DNA of 64,000 nt from Pseudocercospora fijiensis CIRAD86 (taxonomy: Eukaryota > Ascomycota > Dothideomycetes > Mycosphaerellales > Mycosphaerellaceae): positions 3,321,527 to 3,385,526 of the forward strand of contig NW_006921541.1 in NCBI RefSeq assembly GCF_000340215.1, read 5' to 3'. Position 1 is the stretch's first letter. Each line of letters starts with the position of its first letter. The position numbers and the translations under genes are program-made. Shown here piece by piece: positions 11,786 to 24,097 of this stretch. The notes under the pieces are model-generated. The model ran no database searches. It saw only the letters and a list, made by a program, of their open reading frames with translations, and was not told the DNA's origin.

Positions 11786-14206
11786 ATGAAGTCTAAATAT
11801 CCATCCTAGAATGCCCTTTCCTTATCTAACAAAGAAGCGAAGCTCCGAAGGGCAATCGAGCGCTTCCGAGCCGGCGAATACGAGTCTAAAGTCGCCTACT
11901 ATTAGGACTTCGAAATCCCCTATATAACCTTTAACGACCGAGTCCGTAGCCTCTATAATAGCTCCGTACAATATAGAGAGGGCTAGAAGCGACTAAATGG
12001 TATGCAAAGAGCTACTCTAAAAGAGCTAATACTAAGAATAATCGGAATAGGGTTTCTACTAAGGTATAAGACTATTCGAGGGTAGGTAGAGCAGATACTT
12101 GCTATAGATCCGGATTACAACCCTCTTATAATACCTCCTATAGGCGTCTACTAGCCGGCTCGCTTCGTTAAATAAGACGACGACCTACGCCTTCGGTAGA
12201 CTACTGCAATAGACTACTACCGCCGCAGCGTTGCTAATAATCCGGAGGTACTAATTAAATACTTTAAGAAGCTAGCGGATACGATAAAAGAGTATAATAT
12301 TGCAGTAGAAGACATAGCTAATTTTGACGAAGCCGGATACCTTACTAGTTATTACGAGCGCAACTTCTAGGTCGTTATTTATACGCGTAAAGCTAGGTCT
12401 ACCTTTATACGACAACCTAGCGGTCGTAAGTAGATAACAACTATTAAAGCTATTCGAGCCGATAGTTATTATATACCTCTATTCTTCGTATTCAAGGCGA
12501 GATAGGTTACTAAAGCGTTGTTGCGGCAATTCTAGCGCTAATTCTAGTATATAGGTACTAGCTTCGCTATAACTGATAATAGCTAGTCTAATACTAAGAT
12601 TGCCGCTTAATAGATATAGCATTATAATATCCGTTGCCCTCCGAGCAAAGAAGGCAAATAGCGATTGCTAATAATAGACGGTTACGATAGTTACAAGTTA
12701 TTTAGTTTCCTATAGTATGCCTTAGCTAATCGTATACTATACTTATGCCTTCTAAGCTATTTAACCGCTTACTACCAACCTTTAGATTATAGCGTATTTG
12801 GACCTTGCAAACTGGCCTATTCGAGCTAGTTAATGTAGCGCTATGCCGATTATAGTCTAGCAACCGTTACTAAGACTAACTTCTTAGAAATTTACTCTAA
12901 CCTATACGAAGAAGTCTTTATACCTAAGATTATAACGAAGGCCTTTAAAGGGACAGGTATAGTGCTAGTCGACGCAGAGCGAGTAATTAGTAAGCTTCTA
13001 CGGTCCTTTCGGCTTATAACACCTCTACTACTGCGGTAGCAAGAAGGGGTAGAATCGTTACTAATTGATATACTACCGGTAGTAAGAATACTAGTTACAG
13101 GTCTACTGCTAACGCTACGAAGGCTACTACTGCAAGAACTCCGCTAGCAACCGGTTATACTAGCAAAGCGCCTCCTATTTAGTAGCAATCCTTCTATACT
13201 AATAAGCTATAAACGACTAAAGACAACGGCTAAGAAGGTAGACTTCTAGAGCTTACAATCTACCTTTAATAACCTCGGGTGTACTTACCTGCCTTATACC
13301 TACGGCCTACAACTAGCTATCTATAATAAACGAGTAGTTAACAAGTTTAAGAAGACAGTTAAGGCGGCTTAGGTGCTCCTCAACTAATATTATATAATTG
13401 TCCGAGAGAATAAAGGGCTCCGGTATGCCCTTAGACAGAAGACACGTAACAAAGAGCTTGAATACGTTATTAGCAAAGCTAAGGTCTATATAATAGACGT
13501 TGTAAACTCTATATTAGTAGAGGCCACTTAGAAGTCCGAATACGAGAAGCTCCGATAATTAGTAAAGGAAGACCTTAGAGCCCTTTAGCTTATACGTAAG
13601 CGAAGGTTAACCCTTACCGCTTAATAGAATAGGACGGCTCGTAAGGAGCGTATTTACCTTGTTACTAAGCTTACTTAGTTACGAAAAGAGTATAAAGCAG
13701 CTTATAAGACCGAGAGCTAGTATATGCGAGATATCCGGTATCTTGTAATAGGTAAGCGCTTACTTACAAACGCGGCTTCAATATACGTTAGTAAAGCCCT
13801 TTAATATATATAGCAACTCGAGGCTCGAGTTAAGGCCTTTAAACAAGCCGAGAAGGTTACCAAGTACGCTAAAGACCTATAGTAGACTAAGTAGACTAAG
13901 CTTAAGACAGCCGAAGAGAAGATTGCTATACTTAAGCGGATAGCAAGTAAGGCGGACGTTGCTAATAAGGCCGCTATCGACGCCCTCCTTATACTTAACT
14001 ATATAGTAGACCTAACGGACGAGGTTAAATAGGAGGCGAATAATGCTAACGATAAACTAGACGGTAAGGTTCTATTCTTAGTAGAAGATAATAGCGACGT
14101 CGAACTCCTCGATCCGCGGCAAGCTAATCTACGTTTAAATAGGGAGTAGTTGTCTATATAAGATATATACGATAGGGGCTTCTTTAGGGATAATAAAGCC
14201 GCCTAA
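11786..14206 (+). pseudogene. RIP-degraded pogo/Fot1-type (DDE_1) transposase
   Basis: A single frame of roughly 800 codons runs from an ATG at 11786 to about 14206, interrupted only by nonsense codons. It carries the DDE_1 landmarks: N-F-D-E-x-G at about 12320, L-L-I-I-D-G-x-D-S at 12668-12694 (flanking His read as Tyr, TAC for CAC), and Q-P-L-D-x-x-V-F-G-P near 12777. The C-terminal third is Lys/Ala-rich, as in fungal Fot1/Pot2 relatives. Frame conservation without indels points to RIP inactivation. Terminal inverted repeats and a TA target duplication were not located. Confidence 0.82.
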
Positions 14207-14274
14207 AGCCCTCTAAATCTAATAGAAAAGCCGTCGACTAATTAGAAGCCGAGAAACACCTATTAATTGTTAAA

Positions 14275-14314
14275 AGTATACTTAATCGACGTATTTCGGT
14301 CGATTAAGTACACT
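14275..14314. repeat. Hairpin-forming inverted repeat, 16-bp arms
   Basis: Arms 14275-14290 and 14299-14314 match at 15 of 16 positions around an 8-base spacer. It lies about 70 bases after the transposase frame. It may be part of the element's end, but a partner at the left side was not found. Confidence 0.7.
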
Positions 14315-15430
14315 TAGAATAGCGGCTTCGGCTAAAGTCCGAATTTAGGGAAGCTAGCTTTCTAGTATATATATCTGCTATCGCACTATTACCGTTCTAT
14401 AATACTTTATCTTTATATTGTATATGCTTATTATATGCATTAAGACCCTTTATTTGCGCTATTTAGTATATCTATATATAGTATAGATAGTATATTCTTA
14501 GTGTTAAGGGCTAGTAGCTAGCCTAATTCTACCCTTTTATAGAAGCTCGGAGGTTGCCGAGCTTGGCTTAGCGGCACTTAGCTGTTCGACTAGGCTTTAT
14601 ACTACCTATTTCTATATTACTATATTCTATTATAATATATTAGCAACGATTGTAGAATTATAGAACCGGATACTACGATTATTTTAGTGCAAAAATCAGT
14701 ACAATCGCATCGCTATAGGGCGCACATTAATTCGATAAAGTATCGATACAAAACGACGAGGTGCTTACAAATCCGCGCTAACGAAGGGGTAGCATCACGA
14801 AGTCCTCCTTGCACACGTTAGAGCCTAATCGGCAAAAGCTCGCTGCCTCCTCATCTCACTTACGCCTCCTGTTCTTACAGAGCCCGTGGAACCTCTATGC
14901 TGCTGATATCGACAACAACTTCACATCCGAATGATCTCTGAAGGACGGAAAGAGATTATGAGAGTCGTCGTTGATGCGGGAACACGATCAGGCGTGTTCC
15001 TGCATCCGACAAAGTGGAGTTAGAAACCACATCACCCAAACACAAGCCTGACAAGACGTCGCCTTCACTTCGGTGAAACGTCGATAAGAAACATTACCGT
15101 GGACCAAGCCTGGGAAGGAAATCCTTAGGAACGGCCCGCCCAAGGCTTGCGGTCTGCATGTGCCAGCTGCCAAGAGAGTGAACACGCCCGAGACGTTGTT
15201 GATTACGAATGGGTCCACAGACGCGAATCTGAAAGGTACGTCAACAACTGGTTGCGAACCCACCTCAGCCGACGTTGTCTCTCCCTGAGATGTGGGCGGC
15301 GATGCTCTCTCTATTGTGTTCTCCTCCAAAGCATTCACTCCGCAACTCTCTTAATCCATTGCTTGAAGCTTTCTTTGGTGTGGGAAAGCCTTTATAGCCA
15401 GATCGACAACTACGCGCTGAGCAAACTATA
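14315..15430. other. Boundary of transposon island and gene space; no supported gene
   Basis: RIP-like TA-rich sequence continues to about 14760, after which composition shifts to ordinary gene-space DNA. Short open frames exist on both strands (for example 14988-15338, minus) but overlap each other and resemble nothing I recognise. Confidence 0.55.
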
Positions 15431-16300
15431 ATGCGCTTCATATGTCAGGCGGCGGCGGGCGTACTGGCAATCTCATACTACCCTGGAAACGAAACTGGCA
15501 TGATACCTGGAGAGCTCGGTGATCCGAACTGTAACATCATCCCAAACCTCATCGCAACCTTCATGCACCGACTCTCAGTTCTTGATTCGCAGACTGGTGG
15601 GAATGCGGATCTATGTTCAACAGTCTCATCAACTATTGGCACTATACCAGCGATACCGTATACGACGTACAACAAAATCGTAAAAGATGGCTTGCTTTTC
15701 CAGATTGGTCCAGACGACAATTACATGCCTCCCAACCAGACCAAGGCTGAAGGAAACGACGACCAATATTTTTGCGGTGCTGCGGCAATGACGGCGGCTG
15801 AATAGAACTTTGACAATCCGTCGGATGACGAGCCAGGTTGGCTCGCGCTCGCCCAAGGCGTCTTCAACTCCCAAGCTGCACGTTGGGATGCTGCGGACTG
15901 CGCTGGAGGTCTTCGATGGCAGAATCTTCACCTGGTAAGACCGCATTATTGACACTCTGGCACATTGGATATATCTGACTTATCATTTCCATTCAGGAAT
16001 AACGGCTACAACTACAGGAACAGTGCCTCGAATGGTGGCCTCTTCAACCTTGCCGCACGTTTGGGCGTATATACAAACGGGAAACCAAACATATTTCAAA
16101 TTGGGCCAACAAGGTTTGGGACGGGATGGACGACATTGGTCTCATTGGTGAGAAGTATACCATCTTTGACGGGACAAACATCGGCGACAATTGCACCGGC
16201 TTAGATCATACTCTCTGGACCTACACAGCCGGCATGATGCTCAGTGGCGCCGGTATTCTCACGGTATTAGTTTGCTTAGGTACAGTCGCTGGCGGACAGT
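15431..16300 (+). pseudogene. GH76 alpha-1,6-mannanase (DCW1/DFG5 family) pseudogene
   Basis: Fragments match fungal GH76 wall-remodelling mannanases in order: S-Y-Y-x-G-N-E-T-G near the start, L-L-F-Q-I-G-P-D-D-N-Y-M-P-P-N-Q-T-K at about 15690-15750, G-N-D-D-Q-x-F, then W-L-A-L-A-Q-x-V-F-N and N-N-G-Y-N-Y-R-N. The copy is dead: a TAG at 15803-15805 sits where the family has an aromatic residue after A-A-E, the segment before T-T-Y-N-K is scrambled, and the last part (D-G-T-N-I-G-D-N-C-T-G-L-D-H) lies in another frame from about 16110. An intron-like segment (15935-15996) is still recognisable. No secretion signal is attached. Similarity fades beyond 16300, although traces may continue to about 16800. 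Confidence 0.8.
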
Positions 16301-17666
16301 GAGTGACCGAATTGCGCCTCTGAATGCGTTGATGCTAACCTATTCGACAGCTGGTAGATTGTCTAGCGTAACGAGGCCCGCTTCACCTGGAAGTCGAGCA
16401 TGAAAAGGCGACGAAGTAAACCTTTGGTCGCAGACTTATGGGATGCTCTACCCTTTCAAATAAGGCGACCACCCAGCCCAAATACCACTCTATCCAGTCG
16501 ACGTTCAGTTCAGCATCGTGCTCGAAAAGCCGTCCTCATCGAGCGAGCTGATCACGCATGCAAATCTGGCAATCAAGCGTGCGTGCGACAAACTCCTGCA
16601 TGTGCTCATCGAACCTTCGAATGAAAACTGGCCATAGGACCGCTGAACGATCTCCTGGCGTCCACCTCCGAATCTGCTTTGGACGGTGCAAGTCTGTCGC
16701 GTCACGTACCTCTCTAGCACGACGTAAGAAACTTCCATCCCTGGCTGCCGGTTGTCGGCGCGGATACGTGTGAAAGAAGTCTTGTGAAATGGAATAACAG
16801 CGTACATCCTTGTTCAGTCTCAGTCAACCCCGTGGACATCGACGACCTATAGATAGATCTTCAGGAATTTCTCTCCGGAGGTAACTTGTCGATGTCAGCA
16901 GAGCTCTCGAGAGGCATTGGATATGATGGGTCGGGAATATGGTAGGGTAGGGTAGGCATTGTGAAGATAGATATCGAAAGGGAATTTTTTTTTCTGAGGA
17001 GTAGTGTGGATTTGGGAGTTTCAGTCAGATAGAATATGCTGAGAGGGAGAGGAGCTCTGGGGCGATAGAAGGTGTTGGAAGCGTTCGAGATGAGGTGGAA
17101 AGGAAGCATGCGATTTGAATGAAGGACACGCAGGTTTCGGGCGATGTTTCTTTCCACTATCACTTCAACGACGGTGGGTGGATAGTGTCGTGGCCTTGCT
17201 ACAGCCCAAATCTCTGCTTGCTGCTGCTTTCCATCCAGCTTTTTTTCATATACCATCGCCTACCTACCCTCCCCTCCTTCGGTACAATCTATATATAGCA
17301 TTGCTGAAGCAGTTCCGAAGCCTCGCTGGGATTCCGCCCGAACAGCTTAGGACTTCCTTCAACCTCATACCACTCTCGCTCGTCCAGGAGAAGTAGCACT
17401 CGACAGCGCACTGACCTACCTTCTCCTGATGCATGTGAAAAGGTGAAAAGTGAAAGCCAACCTCCAAACAATTCTATACCCATCAAGCATATCCTCATCA
17501 GCCATTATGCAGTACTCCGTCATCATCATCATCATCATCAACCATAAATGAAGGACGCAGTCTCGCCCATCTCGAATCATAAGCTAACCCCACCCATCCC
17601 TCCACCAGATATCCATCTCAAACCATAACCCCATCCATCATCATCCATCAAACCCCAACCACGTAC
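16301..17666. other. Gap without a supported gene
   Basis: Overlapping short open frames on both strands lack recognisable domains. A (CAT)n microsatellite lies at about 17518-17541. The first few hundred bases may be decayed 3' sequence of the GH76 pseudogene. Confidence 0.5.
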
Positions 17667-19874
17667 TTAACGAACCCAATGCTCCTGCTCCAAAACCCTA
17701 AACCCAAACATCCTCTCCTCCCTCTGAACATCATGAAAATCTCTTGCATTCCTCCTCCTCCTCCTCGAAGGCGGAAGACCAGGTTCCGCAATCGTCGCGG
17801 TTGTCGCGAAAGATGTCATGAACGTACTCGTTGTCACGCTAACGATATCCCCTGAGAGAGAAATACAGGGAGTGGGAGTGACGTTCGTTTCGGTTCGAAA
17901 GGCGGAAGGAGGAGTCGTGGCGGTGGTGCTTGTGAAAGGAGAGGATGTAGTCGCGCTCAAAACCGTCGTGGGAGAGGTTGTGAAAAGAGCGGATGTAGTC
18001 GTAACGCTGCTCATCATAGATATCGACGTCGCGCTCAGAACCGTCGTCGTGGAGTTTGTGAACGGAGAAGATGATGTGCCCGTTTCCAGAAGCGTCGTCG
18101 TGCGGAAAGCAGAAGGCGAGGTGGTAGTCGCCGTGGGACTCGTGAAACTGATCGTGGCCGGGGAGTTCGCAACACTCCCTTCCAACGCACTCTTCACCCC
18201 TTCCAAAAACCCAAAATTCGCCACAGCCTGACTGGCATCCCACATCATCACCCCTCCAAACGAAGTGAAAGTCTGACAATACTCAAAAATCGGCTTCAAC
18301 CCCTCGACATTCATATACCCGGATCCAGCCGCAGTTTGACCCGCGGGGATCCCAAGGAAGACTTTTGTATTGTCGGGAGCCGCTGCTCTCTTCCTCGAGG
18401 GAACACTCCCCGTGACCGAAGCATTTCCCTCCGCCATCGCCCAAGAATCCCAAACGGCAAAATTGAACTTCGTTTCTTTCCCACCATCACCGCCCACAAA
18501 ACTCTGCACCCCACAATAATTATTATAAAACTGCACGAACACCGCATCGAAGAAAATCTCGGGATCAGACAATAGCGTTCCGACAGCGGCGTCCGGGTAC
18601 ACGCATTGCGGAGCTGCGGTGAGGTACCGAGGTTTTCGATCGGTGGCGGAATCCATGAGTTGACGGAGTCTTTTGGCAAAAGGGGCGAAATTTTGAACTG
18701 AGGTTTCGAGGTCGAGATCGAAACCGTCGATTGCGGCGGCGTGGAAGGGGCGGAGGATTGTGGAGGCTTGACGTTTGTAGGGAGCTTCGTGGGTGGAGGA
18801 GCCGTCGGCGTTGACGATGTGGTAGGGAGGGCCTGGGTTGATGGGTCGGCTTCCTGGGCCTGCTCCTCCCGGGGGTGGGTGGCCGTGAGGATGGGGGTGG
18901 CGGTATTGGGTGGCGAATGTGGTTGGACAGGGGGTATTGGTATCTTGGGAGATGTCCGGGATTGAGGGGAAGGCTGAAGGTGTTGGATTGCGGTTTTCGG
19001 TTGTGGTCTCTTTATTTGAAGGTCCGGGAATCATTGTTGGATCCAGAGTCGTGATCGTAGGACTTGACGTCGATTCTGGTGTCAAAGTCACACTCAGAAA
19101 ATTACTTCCGGTGACCGTAGGACTTGATGGCTCTGCTGTCAAAGTCACACTCAGAAAATCGCGTCCAGCTCCAGTCGTCGCCTGCGACGTCGTCGTTTCG
19201 ATCGAGACCGTAGTAGCAGTCAAATTCGTGGTCAAGGTGCCTGTATTCCGTCCAGAGATCGTCGCCAGGGTACTGTTTCTCGTCGAAGTGGTCGAAGCTG
19301 TCCTGCTAGCCGTGGGATTTTCACCTGGACCACCCGGAGAAGTCGGGCCAAAAGTGTCCCAGACCAGCTCAGCCGCACGTATCGCCACGGCCTCACTTGA
19401 GAATCCGGCTTCGGTATATGTAGCTCCGCCGATGGAAAGGAGGATGGTCTTGTTGTATTCTTGTTGACATGTGATAATGTCTTGTCCGATTTCCGGGCAG
19501 TCGAGGAGACTTGTACCTGTGAACAGACCAGTGCAGTTATCGCCAGCATTAGCGAGATTGATGACGGGTTGCTCACCTGTACCTGTTGTGATCTGGAGCA
19601 GAAAGGCGAGCGGAATGATGTCGATATTCGTGTTGGCGCAATATGTGGACAATCTTTGTTGTGCGAAAGGCCCGGAGGATTGTCCATAGGAGTTTTGGCC
19701 TACACTGCGTCAGTCTGGCTGTGTTGAAGAAGGTTCGATTTCGAGCCCACCCCAGTAGACTGCTACGTTGTCGGGCGCATCGAAGCCAGCACCTCTCGAA
19801 GTGCCAGCCAAGAGGAGCGCAGCAGATGCAACCAAGGTCGCAGGATTGCTGAAGCTACGCGATGGAGGAAGCAT
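17667..19874 (-). CDS. GH18 class III chitinase with a large insert in the catalytic domain
   Basis: Secreted endochitinase hydrolysing beta-1,4-GlcNAc in chitin. Exon 1 is 19751-19874, exon 2 17667-19699; the 51-nt intron restores the family motif V-A-V-Y-W-G-Q-N-S across the junction. The predicted protein is 718 aa. Residues 1-29 look like a signal peptide. L-L-S-I-G-G at about 128-133 and the catalytic D-G-F-D-L-D-L-E at 366-373 (Glu373 the acid) are intact. Between them, residues about 163-355 form a Ser/Thr/Pro-rich stretch with a duplicated F-L-S-V-T-L-T-x-E unit and a His/Pro/Gly segment, absent from ordinary class III enzymes. A second Ser/Thr-rich stalk follows the domain. The end is Arg-rich and hydrophilic, so no GPI signal is visible. 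Function confident; the effect of the insert unknown. Confidence 0.9.
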
Positions 19875-20910
19875 CGCATGAGAGGAAGGTAGAAGGAGCG
19901 AGGGATGCAGATGGGGGTAGGATTGTGCAGTGGATGTAGAAATGGATGAGTGTACTCTCGTGTAGTCACTGTAACTGTGATTCAGATGGTAGTGTGGTGT
20001 CGGTGGAGTAAGATTGAGAGACTGGATTTCGAGATGCTATCTTATAGAAATAACGATACTGGGGACGTAGGCGTTGGCGTTGCCGTCGAGAAGCGCTCGT
20101 CAGGACAACAGGTTGCTGTGTCGGCTTGCATGTATGTGGAGAAGGTCGACCGTGTTTCTGTAGCAGTTGGCAGCAGGTGAAATTGGGGAAGTACGTCTTC
20201 GGTCTTGACCCAAGAATTGCAAAAGCCACTGGATACCAAGCCCATAGCTGTGCTGCGGAGAAGTTGGAAACATTTAATGCCTTCGTTACAGCGGTGCTCA
20301 GTTGCTATGCAAACACGACGATTGTTCTGCCTCGAGGTGAAGTTGAGCCATGGACCTCGTGGCCGCGAACGTTACGCCGTTGAAGAGGAACCGTGGCCGG
20401 AAAATTACTTGCGTTATTCTACGAAAGCGCCGATCAGCGCGATTTCAGCGATCCTTCAAACTCCAGCACAGCAACACGGAATCAGCAGCTTCGTTCCTGA
20501 TCCATGCTTTTGTGGCACAATCCCGAAGTAAGTGGAGGATGTCTTCGATGCAGCCCTTCCCGTACTGGACTCAGCATACTGATCGAACCGGTTGACTCCT
20601 TTCCACATCGGGGAACGGAGGCACATTCCAGTCACTCCGACACTTTGCTGGTGCCAGTTCCGAGATGAGTAGTGGCCGGCCGTCGTCGATACTCCCAGTG
20701 AGGCCGGGCGAGAGCTGGTCGGGAGTCGGGACATCTATGCTGAAGTCGTTCGAGAGAAAGATACGGCGATCCGGTCACGTGAAGTCCTTCGAAGAGTCAG
20801 GGACTTCCACTTCTCCGCATCTCCGCATTTGACCTTTTTCGTCGATAGCGGAAAGCACGCCATTTCCATCCACTCAGAACAGCGTGAAATAGACTCCAAG
20901 CCCGCCAAAA
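19875..20910. other. Divergent intergenic region between chitinase and sulfite oxidase
   Basis: About 1 kb between two genes transcribed away from each other, so it should contain both promoters. The short open frames here overlap one another and show no domain. Confidence 0.5.
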
Positions 20911-22883
20911 ATGCCTCCCACCGAGCTGCGAACGCTCCGAGCCTTCTCCAAACCCATTTCCGGCCCCCCGACGTCGCCAGCGAGCCCGATTCGTCGCTTT
21001 CGAGGCCTGAGGTCGTCGGGAACGAATCGTGTCGGGCAGATTGCGCCCGGTGTGGCCGGGAAGAGTGGACCTCAAGGGTTGATGAAGAGATATCATCGAC
21101 AACAACAGTTCCTGCAATGGAATGGTGTGCGAGGCAAGACCACATGGCACTATGGCCGTCAACGTGAGCCACAGACGGCCGATTCGTCGAGAGTGGTGGT
21201 CGCGGTGTTGGGAGCTTCGGCAGTGGCTGCTTTGGCTGCTCCACTTGTCTCGTGGGTGAATAATGATGGAGACACAGATGTCGATGTGCAAAGTGAGCGT
21301 GAGCATGTCGCCAACGCCAGTCCTCGTGGAGGTGAGTGTCCACCGCTTGGCTCTCGACTCTGCACGCAGTCGTCGGCTCGCTCGTGCGCATGTTGGGACA
21401 CTGATCATCGAGAACAGCTGATCACGACAAGCTGCGACTGTCAGAAGTGGTCAAGCACGACAAAGACTCGCCAACCAAGTGGGTCATTGCCGCATCTTCC
21501 GTCTACGACATCACTGACTTTATTGACTCTCATCCTGGAGGGCAAGTGATTCTGCGTGCTTGTGGCCGGTCCATCGACCCTTACTGGGAACTCTTCAGCA
21601 TTCATCAAAAGCCCCAAGTGAAGCAGATCCTCGATACATATCACATTGGCGAGATTGATGGGCGTGATCTCGATGCCGATGGAAACGTCAACTGGACCCT
21701 TCTCGGAAACAGCATCGACGCTTCAGCAGTCGACGACATCTTCAAAGATGACCCAGACCGTGATCCTGAGCTCATTGTGCACACTGCGAAACCTTGCAAT
21801 GCCGAGACTCCAGCCACATTTCTAGGCCACTTCATCACGCCTCTTCGCCTGTTCTTTGTCCGACATCATCTCTGGGTTCCGAACATTGATGCTAAACATC
21901 ACAAGCTGAACATCGAATTGTCCAATGGCGAGGAGAAAGAGTACTCCATCGATGACTTGAAACAAAACTTCCACGAGCATACCGTCACAGTCACCCTGCA
22001 ATGTGCTGGCAATCGAAGGAAGCACATGAACGAGTCTGGAAATGGCAAGACTTCCGGACTTGCTTGGGACGTAGGCGCAATCAGCACTGCAGAATTCACT
22101 GGTGTCCGTCTTCGTGATGTTTTGCTCGACGCTGGCTACCATGTCGACCAGGCTCGAGGAGCTTGCTGCCAGGACCCAGAAGCCGACCGTTATATCCACT
22201 TGACCGCTCCAGCTGACACATATGAGCAGTCCATACCTCTGAAAACAGCACTGGATGCAACTTCGGATGTACTGTTGGCATGGAAGATGAATGGCGAAGA
22301 GATGCCACGAGATCATGGTGGCCCACTAAGAGCAATCGTACCGGGGTCTGTTGCTACGAGAAGTGTTAAATGGGTAGGAAAGATCTCGATCGGCTGTGAA
22401 GAGTCGAGCTCGAATTGGCACAACCGGGACTATAAGTGCTTTGGTCCCGATGTCAAGGCTCCCTCACAGCTCAAACCTGAGGATTGGGATGCAGCGCAGA
22501 GCATCCAGGAAATGCCAGTCCAGAGTGCAATTACCAAGATCGCGCGCCGTAGCGATGAAGCTGAATCACCAGTCTCTGTGAGCGGGTTTGCGTACAGCGG
22601 AGGTGGCAGGCGCATTGTTCGAGTCGATGTTTCTGCAGACGGCGGTAAGACTTGGAAGCAGGCAAAGTTCTGCGACGACGATGCAAAGGGCTCGAAGAGA
22701 TGGACGTGGACGCTCTGGCAGTTTGAGTGGAATCCCGAGCAGCTTCCCAAGGACCAGAAGCCAGAATTTGTGGTACGAGCGGTGGACGAGAGCTACAACA
22801 CACAGCCTCCAACCTTCGACGGAACCTGGAACTTCCGCGGTCTGCTTGGCAATGCATGGCATCGAGTCCCATTGCCCAACTGA
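20911..22883 (+). CDS. Sulfite oxidase (cytochrome b5 - molybdopterin)
   Basis: Oxidises sulfite to sulfate with a molybdenum cofactor, passing electrons through a b5 haem; probably in the mitochondrial intermembrane space. Exons are 20911-21331 and 21418-22883 (86-nt intron), giving 628 aa. The Arg/Ser-rich N-terminus is a likely mitochondrial presequence, followed by a hydrophobic Val/Ala segment near residues 92-112. The cytochrome b5 domain has its first haem ligand in H-P-G-G and a second His about 25 residues on. The oxidoreductase domain carries the Mo-binding cysteine in L-Q-C-A-G-N-R-R, and the Mo-co dimerisation domain closes the protein (V-D-V-S-x-D-G-G-K-T-W). Length and domain order are those of animal-type sulfite oxidase, with no nitrate reductase FAD part. 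Confidence 0.9.
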
Positions 22884-23034
22884 ATGACGAATTTTGCTTG
22901 CGATTGTTGCGTTCATAGCGTATGAGACTGCCTCGCCAAGCGGGCGTAGCGATGAGATATCCGACTCGTAACGATTCATGATCAGAACGATTCGTATGAC
23001 TTCTCCGATAGCCTGTCGCGCACCTCGTTTGCCT

Positions 23035-23843
23035 TCACGACTCCGCTTCCTGATCGAGTTCGAAAGATCCATAGAAGACACAAAGTGCCTTGCTTGCGCC
23101 ACGCATGCAATAATGCTTGATGGGGAGCTTTTGATCCCTCTTGGCACGCTCCGCCAGTTGCCTCACGTCAGACGTTCGAGGCAAGTACAACACCAGCTCA
23201 CTCGTGAATTTGTTGAACGAATCGTACAGATGCTCGAAATTATACGGCTCCATGTGGGTCAGATCGAAAATCTCATGCTCATTGTACGATGGCCCTCCCC
23301 ACGGCGGGCTCCCGAAAATCACTGCGTGCCTGGCGGAGGCCTTGAGTCTGACTTGGAGTACATCGAAAATGTCGCCTTCGATCCAAAAGATTTTCTTCGC
23401 CACGCCGTAGACTTCTGCGTTATGCTTGGCGCAGGCGAGGGTGTGGGGGTCTTTTTCGACGGCGAAGATTTGCTTCCAGCGGCCGGAGAGGGCGAATGCG
23501 ATGGTATTGCCGCCTGCTCCTGCGAAGGCGTCGATCAGGATGGTTTTCGAGGCGGGGGCTTTGGCGAGGTGTTGTGCGATTTTGCTAAAATTTTTTTAAT
23601 TTTCTTTCGTTAGTTAGATGTTGATATGCCAGCCACTACTGGTGAGAGAGTCGACAACCACACTCACTTCGCGATGGGCTCGGGTGTCACGCCAAACCAT
23701 GCATCGTCTGTTAGCCATACGCCCTCGTCGTATTTCGAGAAGATCTGATGCCGTTGCTGCCAGTATTTGGCGATGTTGGAGGGTACTTCGGCGAGGAAGT
23801 GGTAGTGTTGTACGCCTTCTGGCGCGTCTACCGCCGAAGTCAT
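23035..23843 (-). CDS. TGS1: Trimethylguanosine synthase (TGS1-like)
   Basis: Converts the m7G cap of snRNAs and snoRNAs to 2,2,7-trimethylguanosine using S-adenosylmethionine. Exon 1 is 23668-23843, exon 2 23035-23584; the 83-nt intron has a CTAAC branch-like motif and TTTTAG acceptor. The product is 241 aa, close to the size of fungal TGS1. Visible motifs are K-Y-W-x-Q-R followed by D-E-G-x-W-L-T and W-F-x-V-T-P-E in exon 1, the SAM-binding D-A-F-A-G-A-G-G-N-T, and the catalytic S-P-P-W-G-G-P. The ATG at 23843 was chosen because upstream in-frame codons offer no other ATG before a stop. It is divergent from the TSR3 gene, with 254 bp between the start codons. Confidence 0.88.
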
Positions 23844-24097
23844 GGTGTTGTTGTTGTCGAGGTGAAGTTTTATTGGCGAGAAGGTGCATTCCGAAGATTT
23901 CAAGGATTTGATTGGACCTAATCAATTGGGGCACTCAGTTTTTGATGACTAAGTTATCTGGGTACTCGTGCGTCATGGAGAGCTGCCGCATGTCGAGAAA
24001 TCTACACGACACAAGTACTAGACGCTTTTCGGTGTCCATATCTGCTTCTCGATCAACGCTTCTCTACGCCGTCAAGCCAACCCGACACCAACGCGAT

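Noticed and set aside
16861..17256. 131-aa minus-strand ORF
   Set aside because: Low-complexity Pro/Ser/Leu composition and overlapping alternatives on the other strand; no support.
20735..21408. Long minus-strand frames opposite the sulfite oxidase 5' end
   Set aside because: They overlap the mitochondrial presequence exon in antisense, carry no domain and have shadow-like Ser/Arg/His composition.
22978..23613. 211-aa plus-strand frame
   Set aside because: Antisense of TGS1, whose motifs and splice sites are clear on the minus strand.
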